From positions 1 to 12,189 of the forward strand of contig DASVDK010000174.1 of NCBI GenBank assembly GCA_036381125.1: 12,189 bases of DNA, written 5' to 3'. Below the pieces are notes generated by a model. That model made no database searches, was not told the DNA's origin, and saw nothing but the letters and a program-made list of their open reading frames with translations. Shown here piece after piece: positions 6,095-12,189 of the stretch. The position numbers and the translations under genes are program-made. The DNA comes from DASVDK01 sp036381125 [NCBI: Thermodesulfobacteriota bacterium]. GTDB lineage: Bacteria > DASVDK01. The stretch's first letter is position 1, and the number at the start of each line of letters is the position of its first letter.

Positions 6095-7087
6095 ATGCAG
6101 CGGATGCGCGCATCGAATGGTTCCCTCGTTCCGGCCGCCCTCGTGGCGCTCGTGCTCGGCGCGGGCGTCCTCGGCGCCTTCGGCCTGCGCGACGGCGTCG
6201 CGGCCGGCTACCCCGAGAAGCCCATCAGGGTCATCGTCCCGTGGGCCGCGGGCGGCGACACGGACATCATCGTGCGCCTCGCGGCGAGCATGGCGGAGAA
6301 GCACCTCGGGCAGCCGCTCGTCGTCGCCAACATCGCGGGCGCGTCGGGCACCACCGGCGCCCGGGAGGCGAAGGCGGCGCCGCCCGACGGCTACACGATC
6401 TACTCCGTGCACGACTCCATCCACACGACGTTCCACGTCGGCATGGGCAACGTCTCCTACCAGGACTTCGAGCCGATCGCCCTCCTGACCTCCACGTACT
6501 CCATCATCACGACGCACGGCGGGGCCAAGTGGAAGACGATGCAGGAGCTCATCGCCGACGCCAAGCAGCGCCCGGGGCAGATCACGATGGGCGCGTCGCT
6601 CGGCTCCACCTCCCACTTCTTCCCGGCGATGATCGAGAAGGCCGCCGGCGTGAAGTGGAAGTACGTGAGCTACGACGGCACGGCGCCGCGCATGACCGCG
6701 CTCCTCGGCGGGCACATCGACCTGGCCGAGAGCAACCTCACGCAGCTCGAGAAGGCGAAGGGGGGGCAGCTCCGCTTCCTCGCCGTCGCCTCGGAGGAGC
6801 GGCTCCCCGAGATCCCCGACGTCCCGACCCTCAAGGAGCTCGGCATCCCGGTCTTCTACGCGGTCAACCGCGGCTTCCTCGCCCCGAAGGGGACGCCGGA
6901 GGAGGCCCTCGCGAAGCTCGAGGCCGCGTTCGAGAAGGTGGCGACGGACCCGGCCTTCGAGGCCGAGATGGCCAAACAGGGGACGCAGGTGCGGTTCCTC
7001 GGGCGCAAGGCGTACGGCGAGTTCCTCGCCAGGAACGACGTCGAGAACGCCGAGATCGCCGCGGCGCTCGGGTACAAGAAGAAGTAG
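6095..7087 (+). CDS. TTT-system periplasmic substrate-binding protein (TctC/Bug family)
   Basis: A 330-residue secreted receptor. A basic start and hydrophobic core (about 10-30) form a signal peptide, with likely cleavage near VAA-GYP (about 37). The mature protein begins with the Bug-family pattern YPEKPIRVIVPWAAGGDTDIIVR (about 39-61), then LGQPLVVANIAGASGTTGA and PPDGYTI (about 71-102), all typical of TctC. These proteins capture small carboxylates or similar metabolites and deliver them to the TctA/TctB permease. The start has GGAGGAGG 6 nt upstream. The gene leads a tctC-tctB-tctA operon and is 10 bp from tctB. Ligand cannot be read from sequence. Upstream lies the divergent promoter region with the inverted repeat. 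Confidence 0.92.
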   Translation: MQRMRASNGSLVPAALVALVLGAGVLGAFGLRDGVAAGYPEKPIRVIVPWAAGGDTDIIVRLAASMAEKHLGQPLVVANIAGASGTTGAREAKAAPPDGYTIYSVHDSIHTTFHVGMGNVSYQDFEPIALLTSTYSIITTHGGAKWKTMQELIADAKQRPGQITMGASLGSTSHFFPAMIEKAAGVKWKYVSYDGTAPRMTALLGGHIDLAESNLTQLEKAKGGQLRFLAVASEERLPEIPDVPTLKELGIPVFYAVNRGFLAPKGTPEEALAKLEAAFEKVATDPAFEAEMAKQGTQVRFLGRKAYGEFLARNDVENAEIAAALGYKKK

Positions 7088-7097
7088 ACGGGGCGCC

Positions 7098-7559
7098 ATG
7101 AACGGGGCCGGAGGAAGGCGTGCCGACGCCGTCATCGCCCTCGTCCTCCTGGCGCTCGCCGGGCTCGTCTTCTGGCGTGCGCGGGACATCGCGTCTCCGC
7201 CGTTCGTCCCGCTCTCGGCCGCCTTCTTCCCGAAGGTGCTCGCGGGCGTCCTGGCGATCCTCGCCCTGATCCTGCTCGTGCAGGGGCTCCGCGCGCGTCG
7301 CCGCCGGAGCCCCTCGGCGCCGGTCCTCCCGGCGCTCCTCGTCTTCGGCCCGCTCGGGGCCTACCTGCTCCTCGTCCCGGTCCTCGGCTTCTTCAGCGCG
7401 ACCTTCTTCTTCGTCCTGGCCGAGGGGATCCTCCTCGGCGAACGGCGCGCCGCGGCGCTCGGGCGCGCCGTCGCCGTCGCCGCCGGGACGACGGTTGTCT
7501 GCTATCTCGTCTTCGAGCGCTACCTGCGGGTCCTCTTCCCGGGCGGGCTCATCGGATGA
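7098..7559 (+). CDS. tctB: TTT-system small permease subunit (TctB family)
   Basis: A 153-residue membrane protein with four hydrophobic segments (about 10-25, 46-63, 78-113 read as one long or two short helices, and 122-145). The N-terminal loop with PPFVPLSAAFFPKVLAG resembles the 'G-P-x-x-FP' loop usual in TctB (typically about 150 residues). TctB sequences are poorly conserved, so the call leans on topology and on the tctC and tctA neighbours. It acts in the cytoplasmic membrane as the small subunit of the secondary transporter, with TctA. The ATG follows tctC after 10 bp, and the stop overlaps the tctA start as ATGA. Confidence 0.88.
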   Translation: MNGAGGRRADAVIALVLLALAGLVFWRARDIASPPFVPLSAAFFPKVLAGVLAILALILLVQGLRARRRRSPSAPVLPALLVFGPLGAYLLLVPVLGFFSATFFFVLAEGILLGERRAAALGRAVAVAAGTTVVCYLVFERYLRVLFPGGLIG

Positions 7560-9079
7560 TCGCCGTCGGCGCGCTCGCCTCGGCCGCGGCGGCCGTCTTC
7601 GACCCGGGGGCGCTCGTCTCGCTCCTCGCGGGCGTCCTGGTCGGACTCGTCGGCGGCGCGATCCCCGGCATCACGATCACGATGACGACCATCCTCGTCC
7701 TGCCGTTCACGTTCGGCATGGACACGGTGAACGGGATCGCGACGATGATCGGCGTGTACGTCGGGGGCGAGTCGGGCGGCCTCGTCACGGCGTGCCTGCT
7801 CGGGATGCCCGGCACGCCGTCGGCGATCGCGACCACCTTCGACGGCTTCCCGATGGCGCGGCAGGGCGAGCCCGGGCGGGCCGTCTGGCTCGGCATCTGG
7901 TCCAGCCTCTTCGGCGGGCTCATCGCGGGGGTCTTCCTCGTCTACGGCACGATCTGGCTCGGCCGGCTCGCCCTCCAGTTCGGGCCGTGGGAGTACTTCT
8001 CCCTCTTCATCCTCACCCTCTCCATCGTGGCGAGCCTCTCGGAAGGGTCGATGCTGAAGGGGCTCGTCTCCGGGACGGTCGGCCTCCTCGCGACGACGGT
8101 CGGCACCGACCCGATCATGAGCGTCGAGCGCTTCACGTTCGGCACCGACCTCCTCAAGAGCGGGTTCCCGTTCCTGCCGATCCTGATCGGCATCTATGGG
8201 GTCACGCAGATCGTCGCCGACGTGCAGCGCCTGCGCGAGGGGGACGCGCGGCTCAAGGCCCGCGTCGACCAGGCGCGGCTCGCCGTGAGGCACCTCGCCG
8301 TGATCGGCGAGGTGCTCCGGGGATGGGGGAACCTGATCCGCTCGACGCTGATCGGGCTCTGGATCGGCGTGCTGCCGGCCGTCGGCGGCAGCGCCGCCAA
8401 CATCCTGGCCTACGACCAGGCGCGCAAGTGGTCGCGGCGCCCGGAGCGGTTCGGCCACGGGAGCCCCGAGGGGATCGTCGCGTCGGAATCGGCCAACAAC
8501 GCGAACGTCGCGGGCTCCCTCGTGACCATCATGGCGTTCGGCATCCCGGGCGACGCCGTCACGGCCGTCATGCTGGGGGCGCTCCTCGTGCACGGCATCG
8601 CGCCGGGCCCCCTCTTCATGACGAACAACCTCGACGTCGCCTACGCGATGTTCCTGGCGTACTTCGTGGCGTGCGTCGCGACGGTGGCCGTGGAGGCGGC
8701 CATCCTGCGCGTCTTCCTGCGCCTGATCAACGTGCCGCGCGACGTCCTCTTCCCGGTCATCCTCGTCCTCTGCGTGATCGGCGCCTACGCCCTCAACAAC
8801 CTCTGGGCCGACGTCTGGACGCTCTTCTTCTTCGGGATCCTCGGCGTCCTCATGGTCCGGTACGGCTTCCCGCTCGCCCCCATCATCCTCGGCGTCATCC
8901 TCGGCAACCAGATCGAACTCAACTTCATCCGCGCGCTGATGACCGACGCCGATCCCTGGCTCTTCCTTACGCGGCCCCTCTCGGGCATCATGCTACTGCT
9001 GACGCTCGCCTCGGTGGCGATCGCCATCTGGCAGACCCGGCGTGGCGCGCGCGCCGAGGCGATCGAGGTCGAGGGTTAG
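7556..9079 (+). CDS. tctA: TTT-system large permease subunit (TctA family)
   Basis: This 507-residue protein has about a dozen membrane segments and the two related signature halves of TctA. The first is VGGAIPGITITM (about 32-43), then GVYVGGESGGLVTACLLGMPGTPSAIATTFDG (about 66-97). The second is GVLPAVGGSAANILAYDQARK (about 271-291), then EGIVASESANNANVAG and GIPGDAVTAVMLGALLVHGIAPGP (about 305-352). It is the main transport subunit, using an ion gradient to import ligand delivered by the TctC-like receptor. The second half has Pro-Ala where many relatives have Pro-Gly at the first motif, and MAFGIPGD in place of the more usual LGIPGS, so it belongs to a divergent subgroup. It is the last gene of the operon, 27 bp before the CDGSH gene. 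Confidence 0.93.
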   Translation: MIAVGALASAAAAVFDPGALVSLLAGVLVGLVGGAIPGITITMTTILVLPFTFGMDTVNGIATMIGVYVGGESGGLVTACLLGMPGTPSAIATTFDGFPMARQGEPGRAVWLGIWSSLFGGLIAGVFLVYGTIWLGRLALQFGPWEYFSLFILTLSIVASLSEGSMLKGLVSGTVGLLATTVGTDPIMSVERFTFGTDLLKSGFPFLPILIGIYGVTQIVADVQRLREGDARLKARVDQARLAVRHLAVIGEVLRGWGNLIRSTLIGLWIGVLPAVGGSAANILAYDQARKWSRRPERFGHGSPEGIVASESANNANVAGSLVTIMAFGIPGDAVTAVMLGALLVHGIAPGPLFMTNNLDVAYAMFLAYFVACVATVAVEAAILRVFLRLINVPRDVLFPVILVLCVIGAYALNNLWADVWTLFFFGILGVLMVRYGFPLAPIILGVILGNQIELNFIRALMTDADPWLFLTRPLSGIMLLLTLASVAIAIWQTRRGARAEAIEVEG

Positions 9080-9106
9080 CCGGCCGCTTTCCACGGGAGG
9101 TACGAC

Positions 9107-9325
9107 ATGACGGTCAAGATCACCGCGCGACCCAACGGGCCCTACCTCGTTCAGGGCGACGTCGAGCTGTACGATCCGACGGGACAGAAGGTCGAGGTGG
9201 CGCCGGGGGCGACCATCGCGCTGTGCCGCTGCGGCGGGTCGACGACCAAGCCGTTCTGCGACGGGACGCACAGCAAGATCGGCTTCAAGGCCGCCGAGGC
9301 GGCCGTGAAGCGCGAGAAGCCGTGA
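9107..9325 (+). CDS. CDGSH iron-sulfur domain protein
   Basis: A 72-residue protein with one CDGSH-type motif near its C-terminus: CRCGGSTTKPFCDGTH. The ligands are Cys40, Cys42, Cys51 and His55, which hold a [2Fe-2S] cluster in this family (mitoNEET-like). Residues 1-35 form a short strand-rich lead (GPYLVQGDVELYD) common in bacterial members. No membrane anchor is seen, so it is cytoplasmic. Proposed family roles are electron or cluster transfer; the partner here is unknown. GGGAGGT lies 5 nt before the ATG. It could be read through from tctA (27-bp gap). It ends 44 bp from the convergent ferritin-like gene, and no clear terminator hairpin is visible between them. Confidence 0.92.
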   Translation: MTVKITARPNGPYLVQGDVELYDPTGQKVEVAPGATIALCRCGGSTTKPFCDGTHSKIGFKAAEAAVKREKP

Positions 9326-9369
9326 GCGTCAGCGCCCGGTCCGCCGCAGGTGGCCGGCTCGATCCAGCC

Positions 9370-9918
9370 TCAGGGAAGCTCGGCTCGCAGGCGGGCGGCG
9401 GAAGCGGCCAGGGCGCGCGCCTCGGCTGCGAGGTCGTCGCGGCCGGCCGCGCGGGCGAGCGCCTCGAGGGCGGCGTAGTGTCCCGGCAGGGTGCGGCCGA
9501 TGCCGGCCCGCGCCTTGCCCCGCGCCGGCTCCGGCAGAGCCCCGACGACGGCTGCCACCCGGGGGAGCTCCTGCTGCTCGAACCGCACCGCCGCCTCCAC
9601 GGCCGCGGGGAGGCCCGTGTCCGGGTCGGCCGTCGCCGCCGCCTCGAGGGCCGCCACGAGCGGCTCGGCCGCGTCGAGGTCGGCCTCGCGCTCCAGGGCG
9701 ACCGGCGGCGCATCGGTCGCCATGCGCACGAAGTCGCCCGAGAGGTTCAGCACGGCGAAGTGCTGCGCCTCCCCTTCGGCCATCTCGGCGAAGCGGCGGC
9801 CCGACTCGCGCCCGCCGAAGCGCGAGGCGAGCGCCCGGTACGCCTGCATCGCCCGCCGCTCGAGCGCCGCGGCCCGCTCGGCCAGCCTGGCCCTCGCCTC
9901 GAGGGCGGCGTCGGTCAT
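9370..9918 (-). CDS. Ferritin-like/rubrerythrin-like helical protein
   Basis: A 182-residue, almost wholly helical protein. Helix 1 carries Glu20 in ALERRAMQAY, and helix 2 carries the ExxH pair in EGEAQHF (Glu50, His53). Later helices carry FEQQELPRV (Glu114/Glu117) and GHYAALEAL (His147). This spacing fits a ferritin-like di-iron four-helix bundle as in rubrerythrins. There is no rubredoxin CxxC domain, so it would be an 'erythrin-like' protein, possibly for iron or peroxide handling. The metal site is inferred from motifs and was not modelled. The ATG overlaps the stop of the DUF971 gene (ATGA), making it the last gene of the minus-strand operon. Confidence 0.65.
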   Translation of the reverse strand: MTDAALEARARLAERAAALERRAMQAYRALASRFGGRESGRRFAEMAEGEAQHFAVLNLSGDFVRMATDAPPVALEREADLDAAEPLVAALEAAATADPDTGLPAAVEAAVRFEQQELPRVAAVVGALPEPARGKARAGIGRTLPGHYAALEALARAAGRDDLAAEARALAASAARLRAELP

Positions 9919-10280
9919 TGCCCAGCCCCCTGGCAGCTCTCGCAGGGGCAGAGGTCCCGCAGGAGCTCGAACGAGAAGATCCCCGTGTCGTGGCGGTCGC
10001 TCCAGTAGAAGCGGAGCGCGTAGCGGCCGATCGGCTCCACCCGCTCGAGCGCGAGCGGCGCGCCGGAGCCGGGCTGGCCCGCGATCGGCAGGCTCACGCC
10101 CGCCGAGGGCGAGCCGGCCGGCCCCTTCGCCCGCCGCTCGTGGCAGGAGGCGCAGGGGCAGCGCTCGCGCAGGTGCTGGAGCGGATAGACGCTCTCGTGT
10201 CCGTCGGCCCAGACGATCCCGTAGAACTCGTCGCCGATCGCCTGGGCGGTCCGGGGGAGCGTGCGAAGGTCGGTGCTCAT
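9915..10280 (-). CDS. DUF971/GBBH-like N-terminal domain protein
   Basis: A 121-residue protein. GIVWADGHESVYPLQHLRERCPCASC (about 21-46) is the characteristic core of the DUF971/gamma-butyrobetaine hydroxylase N-terminal-like domain, and HLRERCPCASC is its metal-binding CxCxxC (Cys41, 43, 46). The second half contains RYALRFYWSDRHDTGIFSFELLR (about 87-109), also usual for the family. It ends in a second CPCESC (Cys111, 113, 116), so there are two cysteine triplets. Function in bacteria is not established; a structural metal or cluster is inferred. The ATG at 10280 has no Shine-Dalgarno sequence. It overlaps the stop of the small ORF upstream (ATGA), and TATAAT lies just upstream, so it may be coupled or leaderless. 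Confidence 0.85.
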   Translation of the reverse strand: MSTDLRTLPRTAQAIGDEFYGIVWADGHESVYPLQHLRERCPCASCHERRAKGPAGSPSAGVSLPIAGQPGSGAPLALERVEPIGRYALRFYWSDRHDTGIFSFELLRDLCPCESCQGAGQ

Positions 10281-10408
10281 GCCGGCATTATAGGCTGGAA
10301 GTTGGACCTCTTCTGCCGGATCATCGGCGCGACGTCGTCGCACGTCTCCACGCGGAAGCCGGCGGCGGTCCACGGGTCGGCCGCCGGCGCCGACGACGCG
10401 ACTCTCAG
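10277..10408 (-). CDS. Possible small protein filling the amidohydrolase-DUF971 gap
   Basis: Not a recognised family. One minus frame across this gap has nearly all G/C third positions, as in neighbouring genes, and reads as a plausible protein ending in the basic stretch APMIRQKRSNFQPIMPA; the other frame I compared lacks the bias. Its TGA overlaps the DUF971 ATG as ATGA. The only start giving full length (43 residues) is CTG at 10408, which overlaps the amidohydrolase stop as CTGA; a GTG at 10351 would give 24 residues. No ribosome binding site is visible, so translation would depend on coupling. It could instead be the remnant of a longer gene. The codon pattern is observed; that it is expressed is inference. 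Confidence 0.4.
   Translation of the reverse strand: MRVASSAPAADPWTAAGFRVETCDDVAPMIRQKRSNFQPIMPA
10287..10292 (-). promoter_or_regulatory. TATAAT 6 nt before the DUF971 ATG (possible leaderless promoter)
   Basis: A perfect TATAAT on the minus strand ends 6 nt before the A of the DUF971 start codon. Transcription would then begin at or near that A, giving a leaderless mRNA, which would explain the missing Shine-Dalgarno sequence. No good -35 is seen about 17 nt upstream. The same bases also read as codons Pro-Ile-Met in the small ORF, so this may be chance. Confidence 0.3.
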
Positions 10409-11895
10409 TCGGGCAGCCGCCGGTGGACCGGGTAGGGGCGAGCCTGGAGGCCGCCGCAGTGGCTCGTGACGGCCGGCTCGAGGCGGGCGGCCAGGGCGCG
10501 TGCGTCGGCGGTCTCGGCGCGCAGGCGCTCCACGGCCGCCTCGGCCCGGGCCCTGAGGCGCGAGACGTCCACGGTCGTCACCCGGCCCCCCTCGACGACC
10601 ATCCGGCCGCCGATCATCACGCGGTCCACCGCGGAGCCGTTCTCCGCGAAGACGACCTGCGTCGCAGGGTCGTTGAGCGGCGCGTACCGGACGTGCCGCA
10701 GGTCGAGGAAGACGACGTCGGCCTTGTAGCCGGCGGCGAGCCGACCGATCTGCCCGGCGAGGCCGAGGGCGCGGGCGCTCCCTTCGGTCGCCGCGCGGAG
10801 CACGTCGGGCGCGGAGAGCCAGCGGTCGGGGTCGGGCGAGGCGATGCGGGAGACGAGGGCCGCCATCCGCACCGCCTCGAACATGTTGAGGTGATCGGAG
10901 GAGGAGGCGCCGTCGGTGCCGATCGCGAGGTTCACGCCGCGGTCGAGCATCCGGCGCGCCGGCGCGACGCCGGTGCCGAGCCGCAGGTTGCTGCCGGCGT
11001 TGTGGGAGACCGAGGCGCCGGCATCGGCCAGGCGCGCGATGTCGTCGTCGTCGAGCCAGATGGCGTGCGCGGCCACGAAGCGGGGTCCGAGCACGCCGAG
11101 GCCGGCGAGGTGCGCGGTGAGGCTGGTCCCGTAGCGCGCGAGCCCGGCCAGCACCTGCACCTTCGACTCGGCGAGGTGGGTGTGGAGGCCGACGCCGAAC
11201 TCGGCCGCGGCGTCGCGCGCGCGGGTCCAGAGCTCGTCGCTGCAGTGCGTCGGGATCGTCGGCGCGATCGCGAGGCCGACGCCGCGGGCGCCGAAGCGCC
11301 AGCGCCGCAACGCGTCGACCATGCCGGCCATGGTCTCGGCCGGCGGCCGGGGGCGGAGCCGGTCCACGTCGGCGGCCGACCCCGGTGGGAGCGCCTCCCG
11401 CAGGCCGGGCACCGCCTCGTAGACCGTGCGGTCGGCGAGCATGGGGGCGACGACGGCCCGCATGCCGACCGCCGCGTACGCCTCGGCCACGGCCTCGAGC
11501 CCCTCGAGCGTCGGCGCCGGCAGCTCCAGCGTCAGGTCGTACGCGGCCGTGCAGCCGTGGGTGACCATCTCCACCGCGCCGACGAGGGTCGCAAGGTGCC
11601 GGTCCTCGGCCGTCCGCCGGCCGTTGACCCAGGGCCCCGCGTTGAGCAAGAGCTCGAGCGTCCAGCGGTCCCCGACCCCGCGCGAGAGCGTGCCGTGCGC
11701 GTGCGTGTGGGCGTTCACGAGGCCGGGCAGGAGGAGACGGTCGGTCGCGTCGACCGGCCGCGCGTCGGCCGGGGCGGGGAGCCCCGGGGGACCGACCTCG
11801 ACGATGGTGTCACCGGTCACGAGGAGGTCTGCCGGATCGGCGCGGCACGCCGCCGGGTCGAGGATGCGGCCGCCGCGGATGACGAGGCTCGACAT
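10405..11895 (-). CDS. Amidohydrolase-superfamily deaminase/chlorohydrolase (AtzA/TrzN/MtaD-like)
   Basis: This 496-residue protein has the subtype III amidohydrolase plan. An N-terminal beta segment (MSSLVIRGGRILDP) leads to PGLVNAHTHAHGTL (His63, His65), then GLHTHLAESK (His238, His240, Glu243), FVAAHAIWLD (His277) and IGTDGASSSDHLNMF (Asp328). The C-terminal GYKADVVFLDL and MIGGRMVVEGGRV close the composite beta domain. One metal is held by the HxH, His238 or His240 and Asp328; the family removes amino, chloro or thiomethyl groups from purines, triazines and S-adenosylhomocysteine-like substrates. I cannot name the substrate. The ATG at 11895 has only GAAGG directly adjoining it. It lies 32 bp after a Fis-type regulator and is followed by the small ORF with a CTGA overlap. 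Confidence 0.88.
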   Translation of the reverse strand: MSSLVIRGGRILDPAACRADPADLLVTGDTIVEVGPPGLPAPADARPVDATDRLLLPGLVNAHTHAHGTLSRGVGDRWTLELLLNAGPWVNGRRTAEDRHLATLVGAVEMVTHGCTAAYDLTLELPAPTLEGLEAVAEAYAAVGMRAVVAPMLADRTVYEAVPGLREALPPGSAADVDRLRPRPPAETMAGMVDALRRWRFGARGVGLAIAPTIPTHCSDELWTRARDAAAEFGVGLHTHLAESKVQVLAGLARYGTSLTAHLAGLGVLGPRFVAAHAIWLDDDDIARLADAGASVSHNAGSNLRLGTGVAPARRMLDRGVNLAIGTDGASSSDHLNMFEAVRMAALVSRIASPDPDRWLSAPDVLRAATEGSARALGLAGQIGRLAAGYKADVVFLDLRHVRYAPLNDPATQVVFAENGSAVDRVMIGGRMVVEGGRVTTVDVSRLRARAEAAVERLRAETADARALAARLEPAVTSHCGGLQARPYPVHRRLPD

Positions 11896-11901
11896 CCTTC
11901 G

Positions 11902-11907
11902 ACTCTA
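11902..11907 (-). promoter_or_regulatory. TAGAGT 6 nt before the amidohydrolase ATG (candidate -10)
   Basis: TAGAGT on the minus strand matches TATAAT at four of six bases and ends 6 nt before the start codon, the same spacing as TATAAT before the DUF971 gene. The same hexamer is the candidate -10 at 6055-6060. No -35 is clear. It sits in the 32-bp gap after the regulator gene, so the amidohydrolase may have its own leaderless start or may simply be read through. Confidence 0.25.
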
Positions 11908-11927
11908 CACGAAACGCCGAGACGGGG

Positions 11928-12189
11928 CTAGCGGGCCTCCTCGCCGACCTCCATGGCGGGCGCGTCGATGGCGCGCGTGAGGGTGATGCCGTAGCGCTTG
12001 AGCTTGCGCCAGAGGGTGGTCCGGCTCATGCCGAGCTGCTGGTAGGTGAGGGTGAGGTTGTAGCCGTTCCGCTTGAGCGCGTCCATGATGCGCTCCCGTT
12101 CGCGGCGGGACGCGGGGCCGTCGTCCTCCGGCGCCGCCTGCCGCTTCGACCCCCGCTCGGTGGCCGCGACCAGGTCTGCCGCCGTCAGC
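11928..12189 (-). CDS. Fis-type HTH regulator, C-terminal end only
   Basis: The frame is open to the window edge, so the start is missing; 86 residues are seen, read from 12188. After an Arg/Glu/Ala-rich linker, a Fis-type helix-turn-helix (HTH_8) appears: RERERIMDALKRNGYN, then LGMSRTTLWRKLKRYGI. This domain ends sigma-54-dependent enhancer-binding proteins of the NtrC/PrpR class and some Fis-like regulators; the AAA+ part would lie beyond the window. The LGMSRTTLWRKLK recognition helix is canonical, but the usual N-x-x-x-AA lead-in is replaced by NLTLTYQQ. It precedes the amidohydrolase on the same strand by 32 bp and is a likely local regulator. A tail of about 18 residues rich in Ala and Glu follows the HTH. 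Confidence 0.8.
   Translation of the reverse strand, partial: LTAADLVAATERGSKRQAAPEDDGPASRRERERIMDALKRNGYNLTLTYQQLGMSRTTLWRKLKRYGITLTRAIDAPAMEVGEEAR

Noticed and set aside
9326-9369. Possible bidirectional terminator between the CDGSH and ferritin-like genes
   Set aside because: Short CCGG repeats are present, but no stable stem with a T-run can be drawn.
9080-10008. Long plus-strand frame (from 7495) through tctA, CDGSH and the ferritin-like gene
   Set aside because: Arg/Gly-rich shadow translation. The real genes in the other frames have clear domain motifs.
10423-11931. 502-residue plus-strand frame antisense to the amidohydrolase
   Set aside because: The composition is that of a GC-rich antisense shadow. 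The minus strand carries all the catalytic motifs.

Overview
This 12.2 kb window is very GC-rich bacterial chromosomal DNA. Third codon positions are almost all G or C, genes are tightly packed, and many neighbours overlap by 4 nt. I see no rRNA, tRNA, CRISPR array, insertion sequence or phage module. The mix of a tripartite tricarboxylate transporter (TTT), a Fis/sigma-54-type regulator, an Mrp antiporter and a DUF971 protein would fit a soil or subsurface lineage such as Rokubacteria/Methylomirabilota or a high-GC proteobacterium. That placement is inference; no marker gene fixes it.

Layout. (1) Positions 1-1727, plus strand: the 3' end of an Mrp-type Na+/H+ antiporter operon, mrpD (partial)-mrpE-mrpF-mrpG. 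(2) 1729-2631, minus: a two-gene membrane-protein unit, a PF07332-like 'phage holin family' protein followed by a one-helix Pro-rich protein, converging on mrpG with a 1-bp gap. (3) 2776-3120, plus: a DksA/TraR-like regulator lacking half of its zinc-finger cysteines, followed by a small hairpin and about 270 bp with only weak coding signal. (4) 3397-5974, minus: a three-gene operon with 4-nt overlaps encoding a GalT-superfamily nucleotidyltransferase, a CxxCxxCC (YkgJ-like) metal-cluster protein and an M28 metallopeptidase. (5) 5975-6094: a divergent promoter region with a perfect 10-bp inverted repeat. (6) 6095-9079, plus: a complete TTT operon (TctC-like receptor, TctB, TctA). (7) 9107-9325, plus: a CDGSH iron-sulfur protein. 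(8) 9370-12189, minus: the end of a Fis-type regulator, an amidohydrolase/deaminase, a small ORF that exactly fills the next gap, a DUF971 protein and a ferritin-like protein.

How the parts may work together. The TTT system probably imports a small carboxylate, and the divergent GalT/YkgJ/M28 operon shares its control region. The minus-strand block from 12189 to 9370 looks like one transcription unit controlled or preceded by an enhancer-binding-type regulator. It ends in metal/redox proteins that face the CDGSH gene. The observations most worth a second look are the hidden small ORF with CTGA/ATGA overlaps, the divergent dyad, the GalT-YkgJ-M28 operon and the degenerate DksA zinc finger.
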